The notes: generated by a model not told the origin, from the sequence alone. 64,000 nucleotides of DNA from Sambucus nigra (GCA_949130495.1 OX422211.1:447772219-447836218), one strand, 5' to 3'. Shown: positions 1 through 19,545, numbered from the stretch's first letter. Numbers and translations: made by a program.

Positions 1-819
1 GGTTTTGCTCATAAATTCAAATAAGGGATTCTCATATTTTCCTCACACTTTTCTCACAACTAAAACACTTTTTTCTACACACACACACTCACAAATAAGA
101 GATTCCCCATTTTGGATTTATGGGATAAACCCCACCCCTCGTTTTACATGCGAACTACGTGGACTTTTATGCCTTTATGGGCTACGTAGGCGTCTCGGGG
201 TAAAACCCGAGACTCGAGTCCTTTTTCTCACTTTTTCTCTCATTTTCTATCTTCTATAAATCCATTTGTCTTATATTATACATATACTTGTTCTTAGTGA
301 CGCATTACCCCATATGCGTTATCGTTCCCTTATAACGATCAACGTAGGGGTAATCGCGTAAATCTCATTTTTCTAATATTACTCTTATATCTTCCTACGG
401 ATGACTCGCTTTATCTTTTCCATGATACAAGTTGAGGATTCCTACCTCCATACTATATATATACACATGCATACATATCACGGGGGGAAACATAAAGGAA
501 AATAGCAAATATTCATGAGAGACCGAAAGGGCGAATGGGTGCTTAACACCTTCCCATTTCGTAACTAAGCCTCCGAACCCTTCTCGAATCATCTTGGTTT
601 CGTATGCACCAGTATGTCTTTGGATGCCACTCTTCGGGGTGGCTTCCCCCTTTTCTTTTGTCTATTTTGAGTAAAATAGGCTGGCAACTTTGAATCTCTC
701 TACATTTTTCACACCACAAACGACGTCAGTCGAAGCGCTCCCGAGAGGGATGCGCGGGACCCGAAGGATCCTTTCCTCCACGCGCCCGCCCGCAGGGATC
801 ATGATCGGGGATGGCCACA
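1..819 (+). repeat. 3' portion of the 5' LTR of the Tat/Ogre element
   Basis: The LTR ends in CA at 818-819, directly before the PBS. A TATA box (TATAAA) lies at 255-260. About 40 bp upstream is a perfect 8-bp inverted repeat, GTCTCGGG at 192-199 and CCCGAGAC at 206-213, with a 6-base loop. The LTR start is off the left edge; Ogre LTRs are known to be long, so more than 819 bp is expected. Confidence 0.75.
192..260 (+). promoter_or_regulatory. LTR promoter of the Tat/Ogre element: hairpin plus TATA box
   Basis: The inverted repeat at 192-213 is followed by TATAAA at 255-260. The same layout (inverted-repeat block, then TATA) recurs in the LTRs of unrelated elements in this window. Promoter activity is inferred only from the TATA box and its position in the LTR. 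Confidence 0.55.
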
Positions 820-820
820 G

Positions 821-840
821 TGGCGACTCCACTGGGGACT
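821..840 (+). other. Primer-binding site, probably tRNA-Arg
   Basis: The sequence TGGCGACTCCACTGGGGACT begins with TGG, as required to pair with a tRNA CCA end. Ogre elements are known to use tRNA-Arg, and the complement (ending GGAGTCGCCA) fits plant tRNA-Arg from memory. The LTR ends one base upstream. Confidence 0.65.
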
Positions 841-2073
841 TCTGTTTTTTCTTGTGGGCTTGACTCTATTTACATGGATGCTATATTTGTTTATGTTTCC
901 CCCCATATCTGCCTATTCCCCTTTCTCACATATATCCCATGCTTACGCTTATGTTCACACACTTGTAGAAAATTCTCCATGTACACTTCGCACCACGTGC
1001 ACCTAGGATCACATGTATATCCCCATGTTGCACGCATCACCCATCCATACTTGGCGTACCTTTTGGGATACTTGTACTTTGTTCCCCGTTTGGTATAATC
1101 AAGAAAGGCATTCTCATCATAAGATACTAATAAGAGAATCATGAATGATTCACACGATATCACCAAAGAGCATTGCTATTGACCAAATTTTACCCAGTAG
1201 TTGGAGGGTCACTTCATGATGGGCGCTGGTCCGGCAAGTCACAGTTAGCCTAAGTGATATGACTCTCACCTTCCATTGGCCAAGTACCTTCGACGTATAT
1301 CGAACGGTTCCCCCGCATCCTACCGCTTGATCGAAGTCATAACGGGAGGTATATCGCAGGGAATTTGTTCACGTACGCCGAGTATATTAAATTCGCTCTC
1401 ACACGTACCGTCCCCACGAGGTATATGGTGAGGCAATTCACGTACACTCAGGTATATCAAATGACTTGTCCACACGTACTAATTTCCCACAAGAGCAAGA
1501 CGTATATCGTGGAAGTCACGCCAAAGGGGGGAACCCATGCCGATTCACCCAACCAACTGCATACCCGCATATAGGTGTCAGACTTAGGACACGCACTTTA
1601 GATTGTCGGTTTTAACCCGAAACTCTGCCAAAATTCTGGATCGATCTGCCACCCAATTTTCACGCATTTTTTAAAACGGGACCCTGTCCGCGAGCCTAGT
1701 TACAAGTACAAACCGTAGCTTTGCTTATATTAAAAAACCCACTTTTCCAGACTCGGGTCCTGTCCGGCATTGCATTTAGGATAATTAAATACAAGTGAGA
1801 ACATAATAATCATAATAATCATGCTGAGTTCCGACTCCAAAAACATTTCTCCCTTCTTTATTAAAAATCCAAAAACATTTCTCCCCCCTTTATCAAAAAT
1901 CCAAAAATATTTTCCCCCTTTTTTCTCAAAAATAAATCTTATCCTACGCCTTCTCAGGTCGATTGCAAGCCCTTGGCCTGGCTCCCTATTGGCTTCGATC
2001 TTCGGTCAAATCACCCCAGAGTTTCATCCTCTCCTCTACTACTTCTTTTAAGTTCGGAATCCATCCATCTTCC
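841..2073 (+). other. Leader of the Tat/Ogre element between PBS and gag
   Basis: No convincing coding region is visible. Between about 1285 and 1510 the short motif GTATAT recurs every 30 to 50 bases, often near CACGTAC, which suggests a diverged short tandem repeat. The stretch 1840-1930 contains three imperfect copies of an AAACATTTCTCCCCC-like unit. Confidence 0.5.
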
Positions 2074-3630
2074 ATGGAGAATGCAGATCAAGCACCAGTC
2101 ATACAACCGAATCTGCCGACAATCCTAGCTCAGCTCGTGGCCAAGATTGACAACCTTCAAGCTGAGGTCCGAGAAATGCAACTAAACCAAGTTCCTATTC
2201 CTCAAGAGTCCAAGGCCCTGTTCCCTCGTGCTATGGGTCCACCCGAGCCTATCTGGTTCCCAAAAGAATATCATCACGCTCCACGTGTCCCTCCTGCCAA
2301 TAGGTCGCCGCCTGTTCAGCTTCCAATGCCAAACATTGCCCAGCCTATGGCTAACCTGCCTGTAGTCTTTGATCCAAAGGAGAAGGAGTTGAATAAAGTC
2401 AAAGAGGATCTCAAGATGCTCACCAAGAAGTTTGACCAAGTCAGGATCTCTGGGAATTACGTGGACTACACCCATATGTCTCCTTATCCTAAAGCGAGGT
2501 TACCCGAGAAGTTCAAGAAGCCAAATATCGAGAAGTTCGGGGGGAGTGGTCCCCTAATTATTCATCTTCGCAGTTATCATCGTTCCATGACTCTACTAGG
2601 GGCTTCTGAAGAAGTGATGGCCCAATTATTTCAGCAAACTTTGAAGGATAGTCCCCTCCGATGGTTTTTATCCCTTGAGGAATCCAGAATCCGTAGCTAG
2701 GAGGATGTAGCCCAAGAATTCATATCGTAGTACAAATACAACGAAGAGCTTGAGGTCACCCGTCGTGATTTAGAGCTGCTCAAATAGAATCCTGGGGAAT
2801 CAGTTAGTAACTTCATAACTCGGTGGAGGGAGCGAGCAGCTACCATGACTAATCGTCCATCCGAGGAAGAACAGGTCAACATAGTGAAGAATAACTTCTT
2901 GCCCCATGTCCGAGCGACGATGGGAGGACAATATTATCCCCACTTCAGAGCTCTCAGAGAGGCTGGGGTGGAAATCAAGGAAAGCCTCGTTAAAGCGGAA
3001 ATTGAACCAAAGAAGGTGTCCGGACAGTTCACCCCCAGAAAGTATGACAAGCCTGCCAATGCTCCAATCTCAACCATCAACAACATATCTCAACCAACCG
3101 CATCATGGGCACCAGAAAGGTGCCCTGCTCCTGTCTGAAGGGAATACACTAAGCTTCATGCTCCCCTCTCCAAAGTTTACCAAGCCCTGTTAAGCCGAAA
3201 CCTCATCAAACCCTTGGATCCATGTCCATTGCCAAATCCACTCCCAAGAAACTTCAAGACCGACGCTCATTGCGCCTTCCATCAAACTGCTGGCCATACC
3301 ACCGACCAGTGCTTTCACCTCCGAAACGTAATCCAAGATCTCATTGACCGGGGTACCATCGCCCCACCATCCAATCTTAAGCCAAACACTACTCACAACC
3401 CACTCCCAAATCACACCAATTATATCTTCTTGGAAGAAAACTCAAATTTCGATCCATCAACCCAAATCACACCCCTATACCCTCCTAAACCTCTTCAAAT
3501 TTGCCAATATTTCCTCCTACACCCTACTAGCCCCGCTGATCAGGCACTGTCACTCCTTACCAGATCATGCATCGCTGTCTGTACCCGTTCTGAAAATAGA
3601 GGTATGGAATTGTCAGAGGTGTTAAACTAA
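2074..3630 (+). pseudogene. gag: Tat/Ogre gag, broken
   Basis: Gag forms the virus-like particle that packages element RNA. The ATG at 2074 opens a frame that continues past several stops. The N-terminal part has a short heptad-like stretch. It is followed by a retrotransposon gag domain (from about 2490, KFKKPNIEKFGGSG, to about 2990). Near 3260-3320 is a cysteine/histidine pattern, C-x2-H-x4-H-x5-C within CAFHQTAGHTTDQCFHL. This fits the Tat/Ogre gag layout. In-frame stops lie at 2698, 2728, 2785 (all TAG), 3136 (TGA) and 3628 (TAA), with no frame change between them, so decay here is by point mutation. It is not functional. Confidence 0.85.
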
Positions 3631-3645
3631 CTCCTAAAATTCGGG

Positions 3646-5310
3646 ATGAAATTGCCCACACAGATGGTTATCAATTGCCAGAGATTCAGTACACTATTTT
3701 TGGAAGCACAAAAATGGGCTCGAGATTCAGACAGATGGGTGGTACCAACCGACGAAGTCAGCTTTGATGATGTTGTCCAGACTATGGTAGAATTATTCAG
3801 GCAAACCAACAGTATTTGCAGTATCACCGGGTTACTTGACACTTTGAAGATACAAGGGCGCTTGGTCCCTTCAATCACACATATCCCCACAGAATGGGAG
3901 AACTTGTATGAAGAAGTCGTTGAAGTTGTGGAATGCATCGACTTTACAGGGAAAGACAAAATTGTTGCCACCTGATGGGGGGAAGGATTAGAAGATTTGA
4001 GCGAAGAATAAGCTTCAGGAAGAGCTGGCCCAGTAGTCGACACATGTGGGATGATCTCATTTGAAGAACTCCTCGGAGAAATAGACAGGGTGGCAGAGCA
4101 ACCTGAGATTGAAGAGGAAATGGGATTTATGTTTTTTCCTTCTTTAGTAAATCACATGACCAGATTAAGGAGACATTACCAAGTTCCAAGCTCACTACCA
4201 GCAAATAACAAGGGGAAGGGCGTTAAAAACCTTCCTATGCCAGAGATGACCATCGAAGAAAGCAAGATCCTCGATCAACTGAAGAAAACTCAAGCTAACA
4301 TCACTCTATGGGGGCTTTTCATGTCTTCTCAGCTACACAGAAATGCTTTAATCAAATTACTCACTGGACCTATAGTTCCTCCCTCTACCACAGCAGAGGA
4401 GGCAGTAAATCTGGTCGGATCCTTAACCTCTACCCGAATGCTATCATTTTCTGAAGAAGAAATCCCCAAAATTGGGCCGAATCACAATTATGCACTCAAC
4501 ATCTCCGTCGAGGTTATGGGAAAGGCCGTGCCACTCTATCTTGTCGATAACGGATCGGCCTTGAATGTTTGCCCATTGAGAACCTTCAAGTGTTTAGGCC
4601 TGAAAGAAGGCGACCTCGCTCCAACCTTCGCCGCTGTGCGTGCCTACGATAATACCCGTCGTGAGGTGATGGGATCCATAAAACTTGTAATAGGGGTTGG
4701 ACCTATAAACCCTGACGTTGAATTCCAAGTCATAGACATCCCATCTTGTTTCAACTTGTTGCTCGGACGCCCCTGGCTCCACAATATCAAGGGTATGTCT
4801 TCCTCACTCCATCAGAAATTGAAGTTCTTCGCCGACGAGCGAGTCATCACCATTTTGGGCAACGAAGAAAATGTCGAGGGTGCAAGCACCAGCAGTCTAA
4901 TTCTCGAGATACATCACGGGTCAAATGATATGCTCCTATCAGGATTTTGAGTCGAGCCATTCCTACTCCCGGCAGGGGACGGTTTCAAAGAAAGGGTTTG
5001 TCCAGAATATGACCCTCATGGCAATGTCAATGTGATTCAGATGTTCAGAAACATGCACTTCATGACCGAACTGGGGCTAGGGCAAAGGCAATAAGGGATA
5101 CTTGATCCCATCGAACTGAAGAAGGCTTTCCCTCCTTGCGACTTGGGGTATCAACCATCAGAACAAGAGCTCAGAATGATCTGCCAGTCTCGACCAAAGA
5201 GAGGATTAAACTGTATCCGAACTATCTTAGGAGACTCCTTAAATGGACGATTCATCAAAGAAGGTGAGGATTTCCCCTTTTGCTTCCAGAACCATGGTAC
5301 GACCACATAG
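3646..5310 (+). pseudogene. pro: Tat/Ogre aspartic protease and linker, broken
   Basis: This continues in the same frame as gag and would cut the polyprotein. The aspartic protease signature LVDNGSALNVCP lies near 4540-4575 and is followed by the flap region. The clade-typical C-terminal motif NLLLGRPWLHNIKG lies near 4750-4795 and a SSLHQKLKF stretch follows at once. The putative catalytic Asp is intact in the D-N-G-S form usual for this clade. Stops at 3973, 4009 and 4948 interrupt the frame. The same frame remains recognisable as linker to about 5310, after which the reading frame changes. The open stretch 4051-4950 is 299 codons long. Confidence 0.85.
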
Positions 5311-5717
5311 ACAAGAAGATGAAGCCTGGAATGGAGATATTTTTCCAAGATAGCTACCCATGGGCCGAAAGTTTCCCACACCGCGTATAATCGCTCATCA
5401 AAGATATCGAAGAGACTGAGGAAAGTGATTCCGAAGATTCCTTCAACTTACAGATATTTGGGCTGTCACTCTGTATGGTTCATTCAGGCACTACATCAAT
5501 GGACCCATCCCGTCTGATTAAAGCTGCTGATACACCTCTCCTCAACTGGCATGTTGCGCCAGTTCTACCTCTTGAAATCTCCCATAACCCCAATGTTTAC
5601 CCTGTTTCTTCTTCTGTTGTCTATCCTTGATCAAATGTAATCGAGACCTCTTTTGATGAGGTTCTCAATGTTGTTTTTCCTATCAATGAAATAAACGAAG
5701 ATTTTGAGTATCTTGTT

Positions 5718-6900
5718 GTGCCTTACATTAATTGTTTAGATTCTAATCAAACTTTTGATGATGATGATTTTGCAAATGAACAGTTCTTAACTGATCTAAA
5801 TAAGGTTAATAATAAACAACATAACCGCGTTCAAGTTAATAAAGAAGAGACTGTTGTTATTAATCTCGGTTCTAGTAGCCAACTGCGCGAGATTAGGATA
5901 GGGGCCACCCTTGATGAGCATGAGCGTGCACAACTCAAAGAATTGCTGAAGGAGTTCATAGATGTTTTCGTATGGTCCTATGATGATATGCCGCCATCGA
6001 TCCTGAAATAGCACAGCACGAGAACCCCACTCTCCCAGATTACAAGACAGTTAAATAAAAACTGAGAAAACTCCGCACTGAATGGTCGCTCAAGGTCAAA
6101 GAAGAGGTGGTCAAACAGTTAAATGTGGGTTTCATTCGAGTGATCGAATATCCCACATGTCTAGCCAATATTATACCTGTACCGAAATCAAGAGGAAAGG
6201 TTCGAATGTGTGTGGACTACCGAGATTTAAACAAAGCCTCTCCAAAGGATGATTATCCGCTACCCAACATCGACATGATCGTGAACAACATAGCCAGTCA
6301 TGCTCTCAAGTCATTCATCGAAGGGTTTGTCGGATACAACCAAATCATGATGCACCCAGACCACCAAGAAAAAACCGCATTCATCACCCCATGGGGAACC
6401 TTTTGCTACACCGTTATGCCATTCAGTCTCAAGAATGCTGGGGCTACCTACCAAAGGGCTGCCACAACCATCCTGAACGTTCTGATTCACAAAGAGGTCG
6501 AGGTTTACGTGGATGATATGATTATCAAGTCCAAAACTAGATAAGGTCATGTTCCCGCTCTCCAAAAGTTCTTAATGACTACGACAGTATCAGATGCGAC
6601 TTAATCCACAGAAGTGTGTCTTCGGCGTTACAAAGGGAAAACTCTTGGGATTCATGGTCAGTAAAAAGGGGATAGAAGCAGATCCTGCAAAGCTGAAGGC
6701 CATACTTGAGATGCCACCACCCTGAACAGAGAAAGAAGTCTGAGGTTTTCTTGGGAAATTACAATATATCAGCCGGTTCATCAGCCAGTTAACCTCCATA
6801 TGTGAACCAATCTTCAAGCTCCTCCAAAAAGATTCAACCAAGGTTTGGAATGAGGCCTTCCAAGAAGATTTTGATCGAATCAAACAATACCTCACCCAAC
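5718..6900 (+). pseudogene. rt: Tat/Ogre reverse transcriptase, broken
   Basis: RNA-dependent DNA polymerase remnant. A frame from 5718 to 6011 carries the region before the RT fingers. It then changes frame, and 6107-6544 holds the fingers and palm: VRMCVDYRDLNKASPKDD, EKTAFITPWGTFCY, GATYQRA and the catalytic YVDDMIIKS. Motif A, normally a conserved Asp in a DGFSGYNQI-like string, reads IEGFVGYNQI here, so the first catalytic Asp appears replaced by Glu. A stop follows at about 6542, a frame change comes near 6595, and the thumb/connection (NPQKCVFGV, LGFMVSKKG) continues to about 6900 with further stops. Confidence 0.88.
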
Positions 6901-6911
6901 CTCCAGTACTC

Positions 6912-7300
6912 ATGCCACCACAGTCTGGTCTTCCTTTACTCCTATACCTAACCATAGCCAACACTGCATCCGGGGCTTTGCTAGCCCAATACCTTGAAGA
7001 CTCCCGCAAAGAAAGAGCCATCTATTATGTCAGTCACAAATTGGTCGGGTACGAGGTCAGCTACACTGCTTTAGAAAAGGCATGTGTCGCACTTATTTGG
7101 GTCACCCAAAAGTTACAACACTACATGCTCTCCCTCCCCATCAAACTTGTATCCCAAATCGATCCCATCAAATACCTGCTTGAGAAACCCGCCTTATCCA
7201 GCCGAATGGCTCGATGGTTGATGCTCATAATCGAGTTTGATATCGTGTATGTCACACAAAAAGCTGTTAAAGGAAGAGACATCTCTGACTACCTCGCTGA
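6912..7300 (+). pseudogene. Tat/Ogre first RNase H domain (gypsy type)
   Basis: The retroelement RNase H removes RNA from the RNA-DNA hybrid. Recognised by strings such as RKERAIYYVSHKLVGYEV, SYTALEKACVALIWVTQKLQHY and SRMARWLMLIIEFDIVYV, which match the gypsy connection/RNase H region of this clade. It is in the same open frame as the second RNase H, and that frame runs uninterrupted from 6912 to 7724. This makes it the best preserved part of the element. Confidence 0.85.
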
Positions 7301-7379
7301 CTACCCTGTAGAAGAAGCAGATGTTTGGATCTACGAATTCCCAGATGAAAATATCCTCTGCACCACTCAATATCGCCTT

Positions 7380-7842
7380 CAATGGAAAATGTTCTTTGAC
7401 GGTGCTGTCAACAAAAAGGGATACGACATTGGGATCCTTTTGATCGCCCCAGATGACTCACACACTCCCATCGCCATTAAATTGGATTTCCCTTGCACCA
7501 ACAACATAACAGAATACAAGGCATGCATAATGGGCCTCAAAGTTGCTCTCAAAAAGGGTATTCAACACCTTGATGTCTACGGGGATTCTGCCCTCATCAT
7601 CGGTCAAGTGCTCAGAAAGTGGAAAGTCAAGGACGAAAAGATTCAACCCTTTCATGCCCAATTAGAAGTCCCAATTCTGAGATATCACCTTCTATTACCT
7701 ACCCCGAGCAAAAGAATAACCTAGCCAATGCTTTCGCCACTTTGGCCTCCATGGTCGACATGCCCGAGGGAATAATAATGACCCCCTTCCTAGTTCAAAA
7801 GCTAGACAAACCGACCCATTATTGCCATGGGTATTGCTGAAA
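7380..7842 (+). pseudogene. Tat/Ogre second, archaeal-type RNase H, truncated after the domain
   Basis: A second RNase H of the archaeal/plant type is a known hallmark of the Tat/Ogre clade. Three acidic sites are visible: the Asp in MFFDGAVNKKG, the Glu in NNITEYKACIMG and the Asp in DVYGDSALIIGQV. The frame ends at 7724. A frame change leads into a stretch to 7840 (NLANAFATLASMVDMPEG) that normally links this domain to integrase. Integrase never follows, because unrelated repeat sequence takes over at about 7843. Confidence 0.85.
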
Positions 7843-8260
7843 CTTAATGAAATCAAATCACTTGCCTTATAATTGGTGTTCTGATCTACTGGTGATGTTA
7901 AAGGCTGGTTCTCTCCCTTTCTCCGATCACAATTTGAGTCGAAAAGTGGTGGTGGGTAGTGGTTATGGCTTGTAACTCTCTTGTAACCTATCCTCTTTCT
8001 CACATTGCCCACATCTTTATTTTTGGCTGATAATGACCCTTATAATAGCTTCTAAATAAACCCTAAAATTTGTGGCTCCAAATCCCTTAAAATTTAAAAT
8101 GACTAAAATGCCCTCTCGAGTTGCCGGTTTGGCCTAAAAATGCCCCGGGACCCAAACTAAACTCCTAACTAGTGTTTTCTGACTATTCCAACCCTCCGGA
8201 CACATTGGCGCGCTCAAAATGACCATACGGATGATAAAATTATAATTTCAATCAAACTGT
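7843..8260 (-). repeat. Minus-strand fragment of the long-LTR family (part of a 3' LTR)
   Basis: The reverse complement resembles positions 10425-10830 of the plus-strand long LTR, including the counterparts of TCATATGGTCATTTTGAGTG, of GTCAGAAAAGTC and of the GGTTTGGGT-like segment. Similarity starts near 7843 and fades at about 8260, so only a truncated LTR piece remains. Confidence 0.65.
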
Positions 8261-8891
8261 ACCCAAAACTCAACAATGGAAATAGTGTCCAATATCTACT
8301 ATCCTAAAAGTGGCCAATATCTACTTCTTTACATCACTACACTCAACCATGCACAAGTGGCACTGAATATCTTTCTTCCACTGGCATGCTAAAATCACAT
8401 ATGAGCTACCCTGGAACTCGGGTGGGTGGCCCTTTTTAAAACCTTCCTAAATCTCTGCCAATCTGAAGGCCCCAGGTGGGCCAGGATAACCGGTGCCATT
8501 AGTTGCGGTGGTTGTTGTGCCAGAGGAAAGTGGAGAGCCATGGAAATCATAGCGGCATTAACTGCTTATTCCATAATCATTGTCACCTTTGCTGCTGACA
8601 CTATCCCCTGTGGTGGCTGTGGTTGTAGTGCATGTGGCTCCCATAGTGCCTCCCTCACATCGACTCTAGTACTACTCTTGTTGGTCATCCTCTTTGGGTG
8701 GAATCTGAAGATAGATCGAATCCTATGAGTTCACGTTCAATACAAATAATAGCAGAAGAATGTAATCTCAAATACGTAATCATGAATGCAACAATCCTAA
8801 AATTAGGGTTCTATGTCAAAGAACGCTACGCTAAAATCGTAATAAACAATACATATCCTATGGACATTAGAACCTGATGCACTAATACTAT
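8261..8891 (-). other. Internal remnant of the minus-strand long-LTR element, with decayed PBS
   Basis: Next to the LTR boundary at 8892, the reverse complement of about 8869-8891 aligns with the plus-strand element's LTR/PBS junction (tRNA-iMet PBS then CATCAGGTTC). The PBS itself has decayed by several substitutions. The rest shows no recognised coding sequence. An ORF at 8426-8728 has no recognisable domain and is not believed. Confidence 0.55.
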
Positions 8892-10132
8892 CTGTGACAC
8901 CCCACCTACCTTAACCACAGGTGATCAATCCTTTATTAAAACAAACAGGAATTTCATATGGTTCATTCTTCACACAACTATCAAAAACATTTTAAATTAC
9001 CAACCACCTGGGCTAAATTAAGTTGGTGTCAAATTTTATCTTGAATTAATATAACAACATGTGGAAATTTGATACATTCACCACACCATCCACATAATAT
9101 AATAATCTGAACTAATCATATAATAAATAATACCAAATAATCTATCGGTTCCCAAATAAATCCAAATACGAGTCTGAAATAATAAATTGAATCCATAAAG
9201 TCTAATAAAGAAATTGAAGTACTAAATAATCTGAAAGGGCAACACAACCAAATGAAATATATAATGAAACTCCTAAATTAGGAATGAATAACTAAAGCGT
9301 CTACATCAACTCCTGCAAGCCTCCATAAATTATATAACTACGCATCCCTAGAAAGAATCTTCAAGCTTGGCGTCCCCGTGGCTAAACACTTAAAAGGTTT
9401 TGGAATATGGATTTGACATGGGTCAGAGCTGAAGAAACCGTTTGAAAATATTTTGAAAGAATTTAAATCACAGTTTAAAAACAGTTTTTAGATACACATG
9501 TTAGTTCCCCGTATACTCTCTTGAGTTCCTCACCTCTCATCTAATGTGCACGCCTAACGCATCCTACCTAACTATGCTACCCAGCCTAATTAGATAACGT
9601 ATCTAACTAACCACAATAGGTCTATCTCCCTCATATTACACATACGATATGCTACCAAAATATCAATAATATACCTTACCCGAGTATTATTACTGAGTCA
9701 TTTATTTACGTCTTACTACTTAAATTACTTTTAGATATGCACAATTTATCGGTTCTACTATCACAAATAAGTAGTTAAATCACACTCGTATATATTTATC
9801 ACACATATAATATATACAACTATAGCATCCCTCGATATGACCCCTGATGATGGCATACTCTGATATCATGTCCGTGTAACTCTCGTACCAAATCAAGGAC
9901 TACCGATTCGAAATGTCTCCTCGAACCAAAAATCAATAACACACAATGGAGGTGAACATAGTTTTAAGCCTTTGGGATACGCACATACCTAATGTACCTA
10001 AATGACCATCCAGTCCCACTAATACACTGCACACAGTGAGCCGCGGGGCACACATCCAGACCTCACTGGATTCGTCAAGGAGGGATCGGCCTCTGCACCG
10101 AACCTCCAGTGATAGCAGGCAGTTCAGGTATG
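8892..10132 (-). repeat. Minus-strand long LTR, left half (split by insertion)
   Basis: Begins TGTGACACC, the reverse complement of the LTR 3' end of the family seen at 13111-13120 and 20521-20529. Diverged but collinear landmarks include the ACCAACCACCTG segment, the AAGCTTGGCGTCC segment and the reverse complement of AGGCGTGCATATTAG. It is interrupted exactly at 10132 by a plus-strand relative and resumes at 20535. Confidence 0.75.
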
Positions 10133-13120
<2,988 letters not shown>

Positions 13121-13122
13121 GG

Positions 13123-13134
13123 TGGTATCAGAGC
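13123..13134 (+). other. Primer-binding site, initiator tRNA-Met
   Basis: TGGTATCAGAGC is the standard PBS complementary to the 3' end of plant initiator tRNA-Met. It lies two bases after the LTR end. Confidence 0.9.
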
Positions 13135-17469
<4,335 letters not shown>

Positions 17470-18603
17470 TGTAATACCCCGTATTTTTTAAAGATTTTAT
17501 GTTAATTATGGGATTAGGATTAATTTAAATGGGGAAAATTATTTATAATTAATTCAGATTAAATTAAATAATTACTAGCGTGACGAGAGTTAGTATTTAT
17601 TAGTGAGAATTATGTTGAATATTACTTAGTCAGTAAATTAATATATGATTATGAAAATATTAAAGTTATCGTGAGTGAAAAATACGACAGATTTGAAAAT
17701 TAAGTCGGGACGCGTGTGTTAGTCGTGTCGGGACTAAATTAATATAATAAAAAGTAAAATATTTATAAGTTGCTCATATGGTCATTTTGAGTGCACCGTT
17801 GTGTTCGTAAGGGTCGAGATAGTCAGAAAAGTCTATCCAGGGGATTAGTTTGGGTTCCGAGGCAGTTTTAGGCTGAACCGGCACCCCAAAAGGGCACTTT
17901 AGTAAATTGTATTTTTGGGGTAAAATAAAGGACGAAAATTAGAGAAATAAAATATCTCCTACATCGATTAGATTAGGTTATCTACCATGAGAAAAAATTT
18001 AGACTCAAAGAGAGACCAAAAAAGGGGAAGGAGGAAGAGAAGTCTAGGGAAGAGCCACCACAAGTGCACCTTTGCCACCACCGTGACCACCATCGCGTAG
18101 ATCGGAGAACGAAGGTCACAACCATACCAATAACACCAAAGGATCAGATTGTCCTTCATAAGGCAAGTGTTTGAATCTTTCTCTTTTATCATAAGATGTG
18201 TTCATGTTAATGTAGGTAATGAAACCCCCTTAAATTGTATGTAATTGGATGAAGAATTCATGATGAAAAAGATATATAAGGGTTAATTTGATACCAAGTT
18301 GAATGGTCCATGTAATTTGAAGATTAAATACGAATTTATGTTGATAATTGTTGATTAAATTTGGAATTAAATAAGTTTAATTTGAAACCTTATGACTTAG
18401 GGTTTATGAATCTGAAATTTGGGGATTTTAGGTTTGAGGCTTAATTAATCCAGAATTGATGTGTTTAAGATGTTAGAAATCATCCTTTTATGTGGGAAAA
18501 TAAATTGGAATCTAATGGAAGGAGTTTGGGATTGATTTGTAGAGGTTTTAGGACTATTTATGGATGAAAAACGTAGTAGGTGCAGGTTGGGGGCGAAGCT
18601 GCT

Positions 18604-18718
18604 CAATCTCGTTCAAACGAGATTGAGCCTGGTTCGAACGAGAACCCCTATCGCGCGATATGTCATTCTAACGACATGCTATCTCGTTCAAACGAGATAG
18701 CTTCTGTTTCAAATGACA
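18604..18718 (+). promoter_or_regulatory. Cluster of TCGTTC(A/G)AACGA-type palindromes in the LARD LTR
   Basis: Several palindromic or near-palindromic units occur within 115 bp: two TCGTTCAAACGA-type units, GGTTCGAACGAG and CATTCTAACGACATG. The 5' LTR counterpart (11262-11372) has the same cluster with more substitutions. No clear TATA box follows closely. The same core recurs in unrelated LTRs at 23873, 28691, 45288 and 49562. Confidence 0.6.
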
Positions 18719-18880
18719 GGTCCAGTTTTTGGGGAATTTTTCTTCTGTTTCAAATCTGGGTAGCAGGTTTATTTGAAGTGATAATCAGCAGTAAAATTGG
18801 GATTCAAGTTAGAATAGAATTTTTGGGTAATAAGATGTACCGGGACTTGATAGCAGAGTATGAGGGCATATTAGCTGAGT

Positions 18881-18982
<102 letters not shown>

Positions 18983-19545
18983 CTCCTGTAAGGACTCCTT
19001 ATAGTGCAGACCCCGGTACATATTATTTTTTAAAATAGTAAAATAATGAATTTTTTGATGAAACTTTATAGATATGATCTTCCCAGTGAGAAGATCATCT
19101 CCAATTTTTTTCATCAAAAAATTCAATAAAGAATCCGTTGAGATGAGGTGATATGTAAAAAAAGGGTATAAATATGCATTTTCGACCGTTGAAATGTTGG
19201 CGATCATCTCACCCACTTTTTGATTGAATTTTTTGATAAACTTCATGGATATGATCTCGACAATGAGAATATCATATCAATGAAGTTTCATAAAAAAAAT
19301 CAATCAATAAAGTGGTTGGTGCCGACCCAACATTTCAACGGTTGAAAATGAATATTTATACCATTTTTTTACATATCATCTAATCACAACGGTTTTTTTA
19401 TTGAATTTTTTGATGAAAAAATTTGGAGATGATCTTCTAACTGTGGACATCATATCCATGAAGTTTCATCAAAAAATTCATTTTTTTACTATTTAAAAAA
19501 AATGGTATGTATCAGAGTCTGTACTATAAGGAGCCCTTACAGGAG
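18983..19545. mobile_element. Fold-back MITE inside the LARD 3' LTR
   Basis: Terminal inverted repeats of about 60 bp begin CTCCTGTAAGG at 18983 and end with the complement at 19545. Further inverted repeats inside (blocks built on AATTTTTTGATGAAA and its complement) make the whole 563 bp strongly self-complementary. The 5' LTR lacks it, so it came in after the retrotransposon. There is no coding capacity. The superfamily is not determined, because the target site is masked by simple repeats. Confidence 0.8.

Larger units (their letters stand above)
1..7842 (+). mobile_element. Decayed Ty3/gypsy retrotransposon of the Tat/Ogre clade, truncated at both window edge and 3' side
   Basis: The order seen is LTR end, PBS, long leader, gag, aspartic protease, reverse transcriptase, RNase H and a second RNase H that looks archaeal in type. 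The dual RNase H arrangement and the protease motif LVDNGSALNVCP are characteristic of the Tat/Ogre clade. The reading frame is broken by many stops and frame changes, so the copy is dead. Integrase, 3' leader and 3' LTR are absent. Homology stops near 7842, where DNA related to a minus-strand long-LTR element begins. The 5' LTR start lies outside the window. Confidence 0.9.

Noticed and set aside
8426..8728. 100-codon frame rich in Cys and Gly
   Set aside because: No recognised domain, and it lies in the decayed interior of a minus-strand retroelement.
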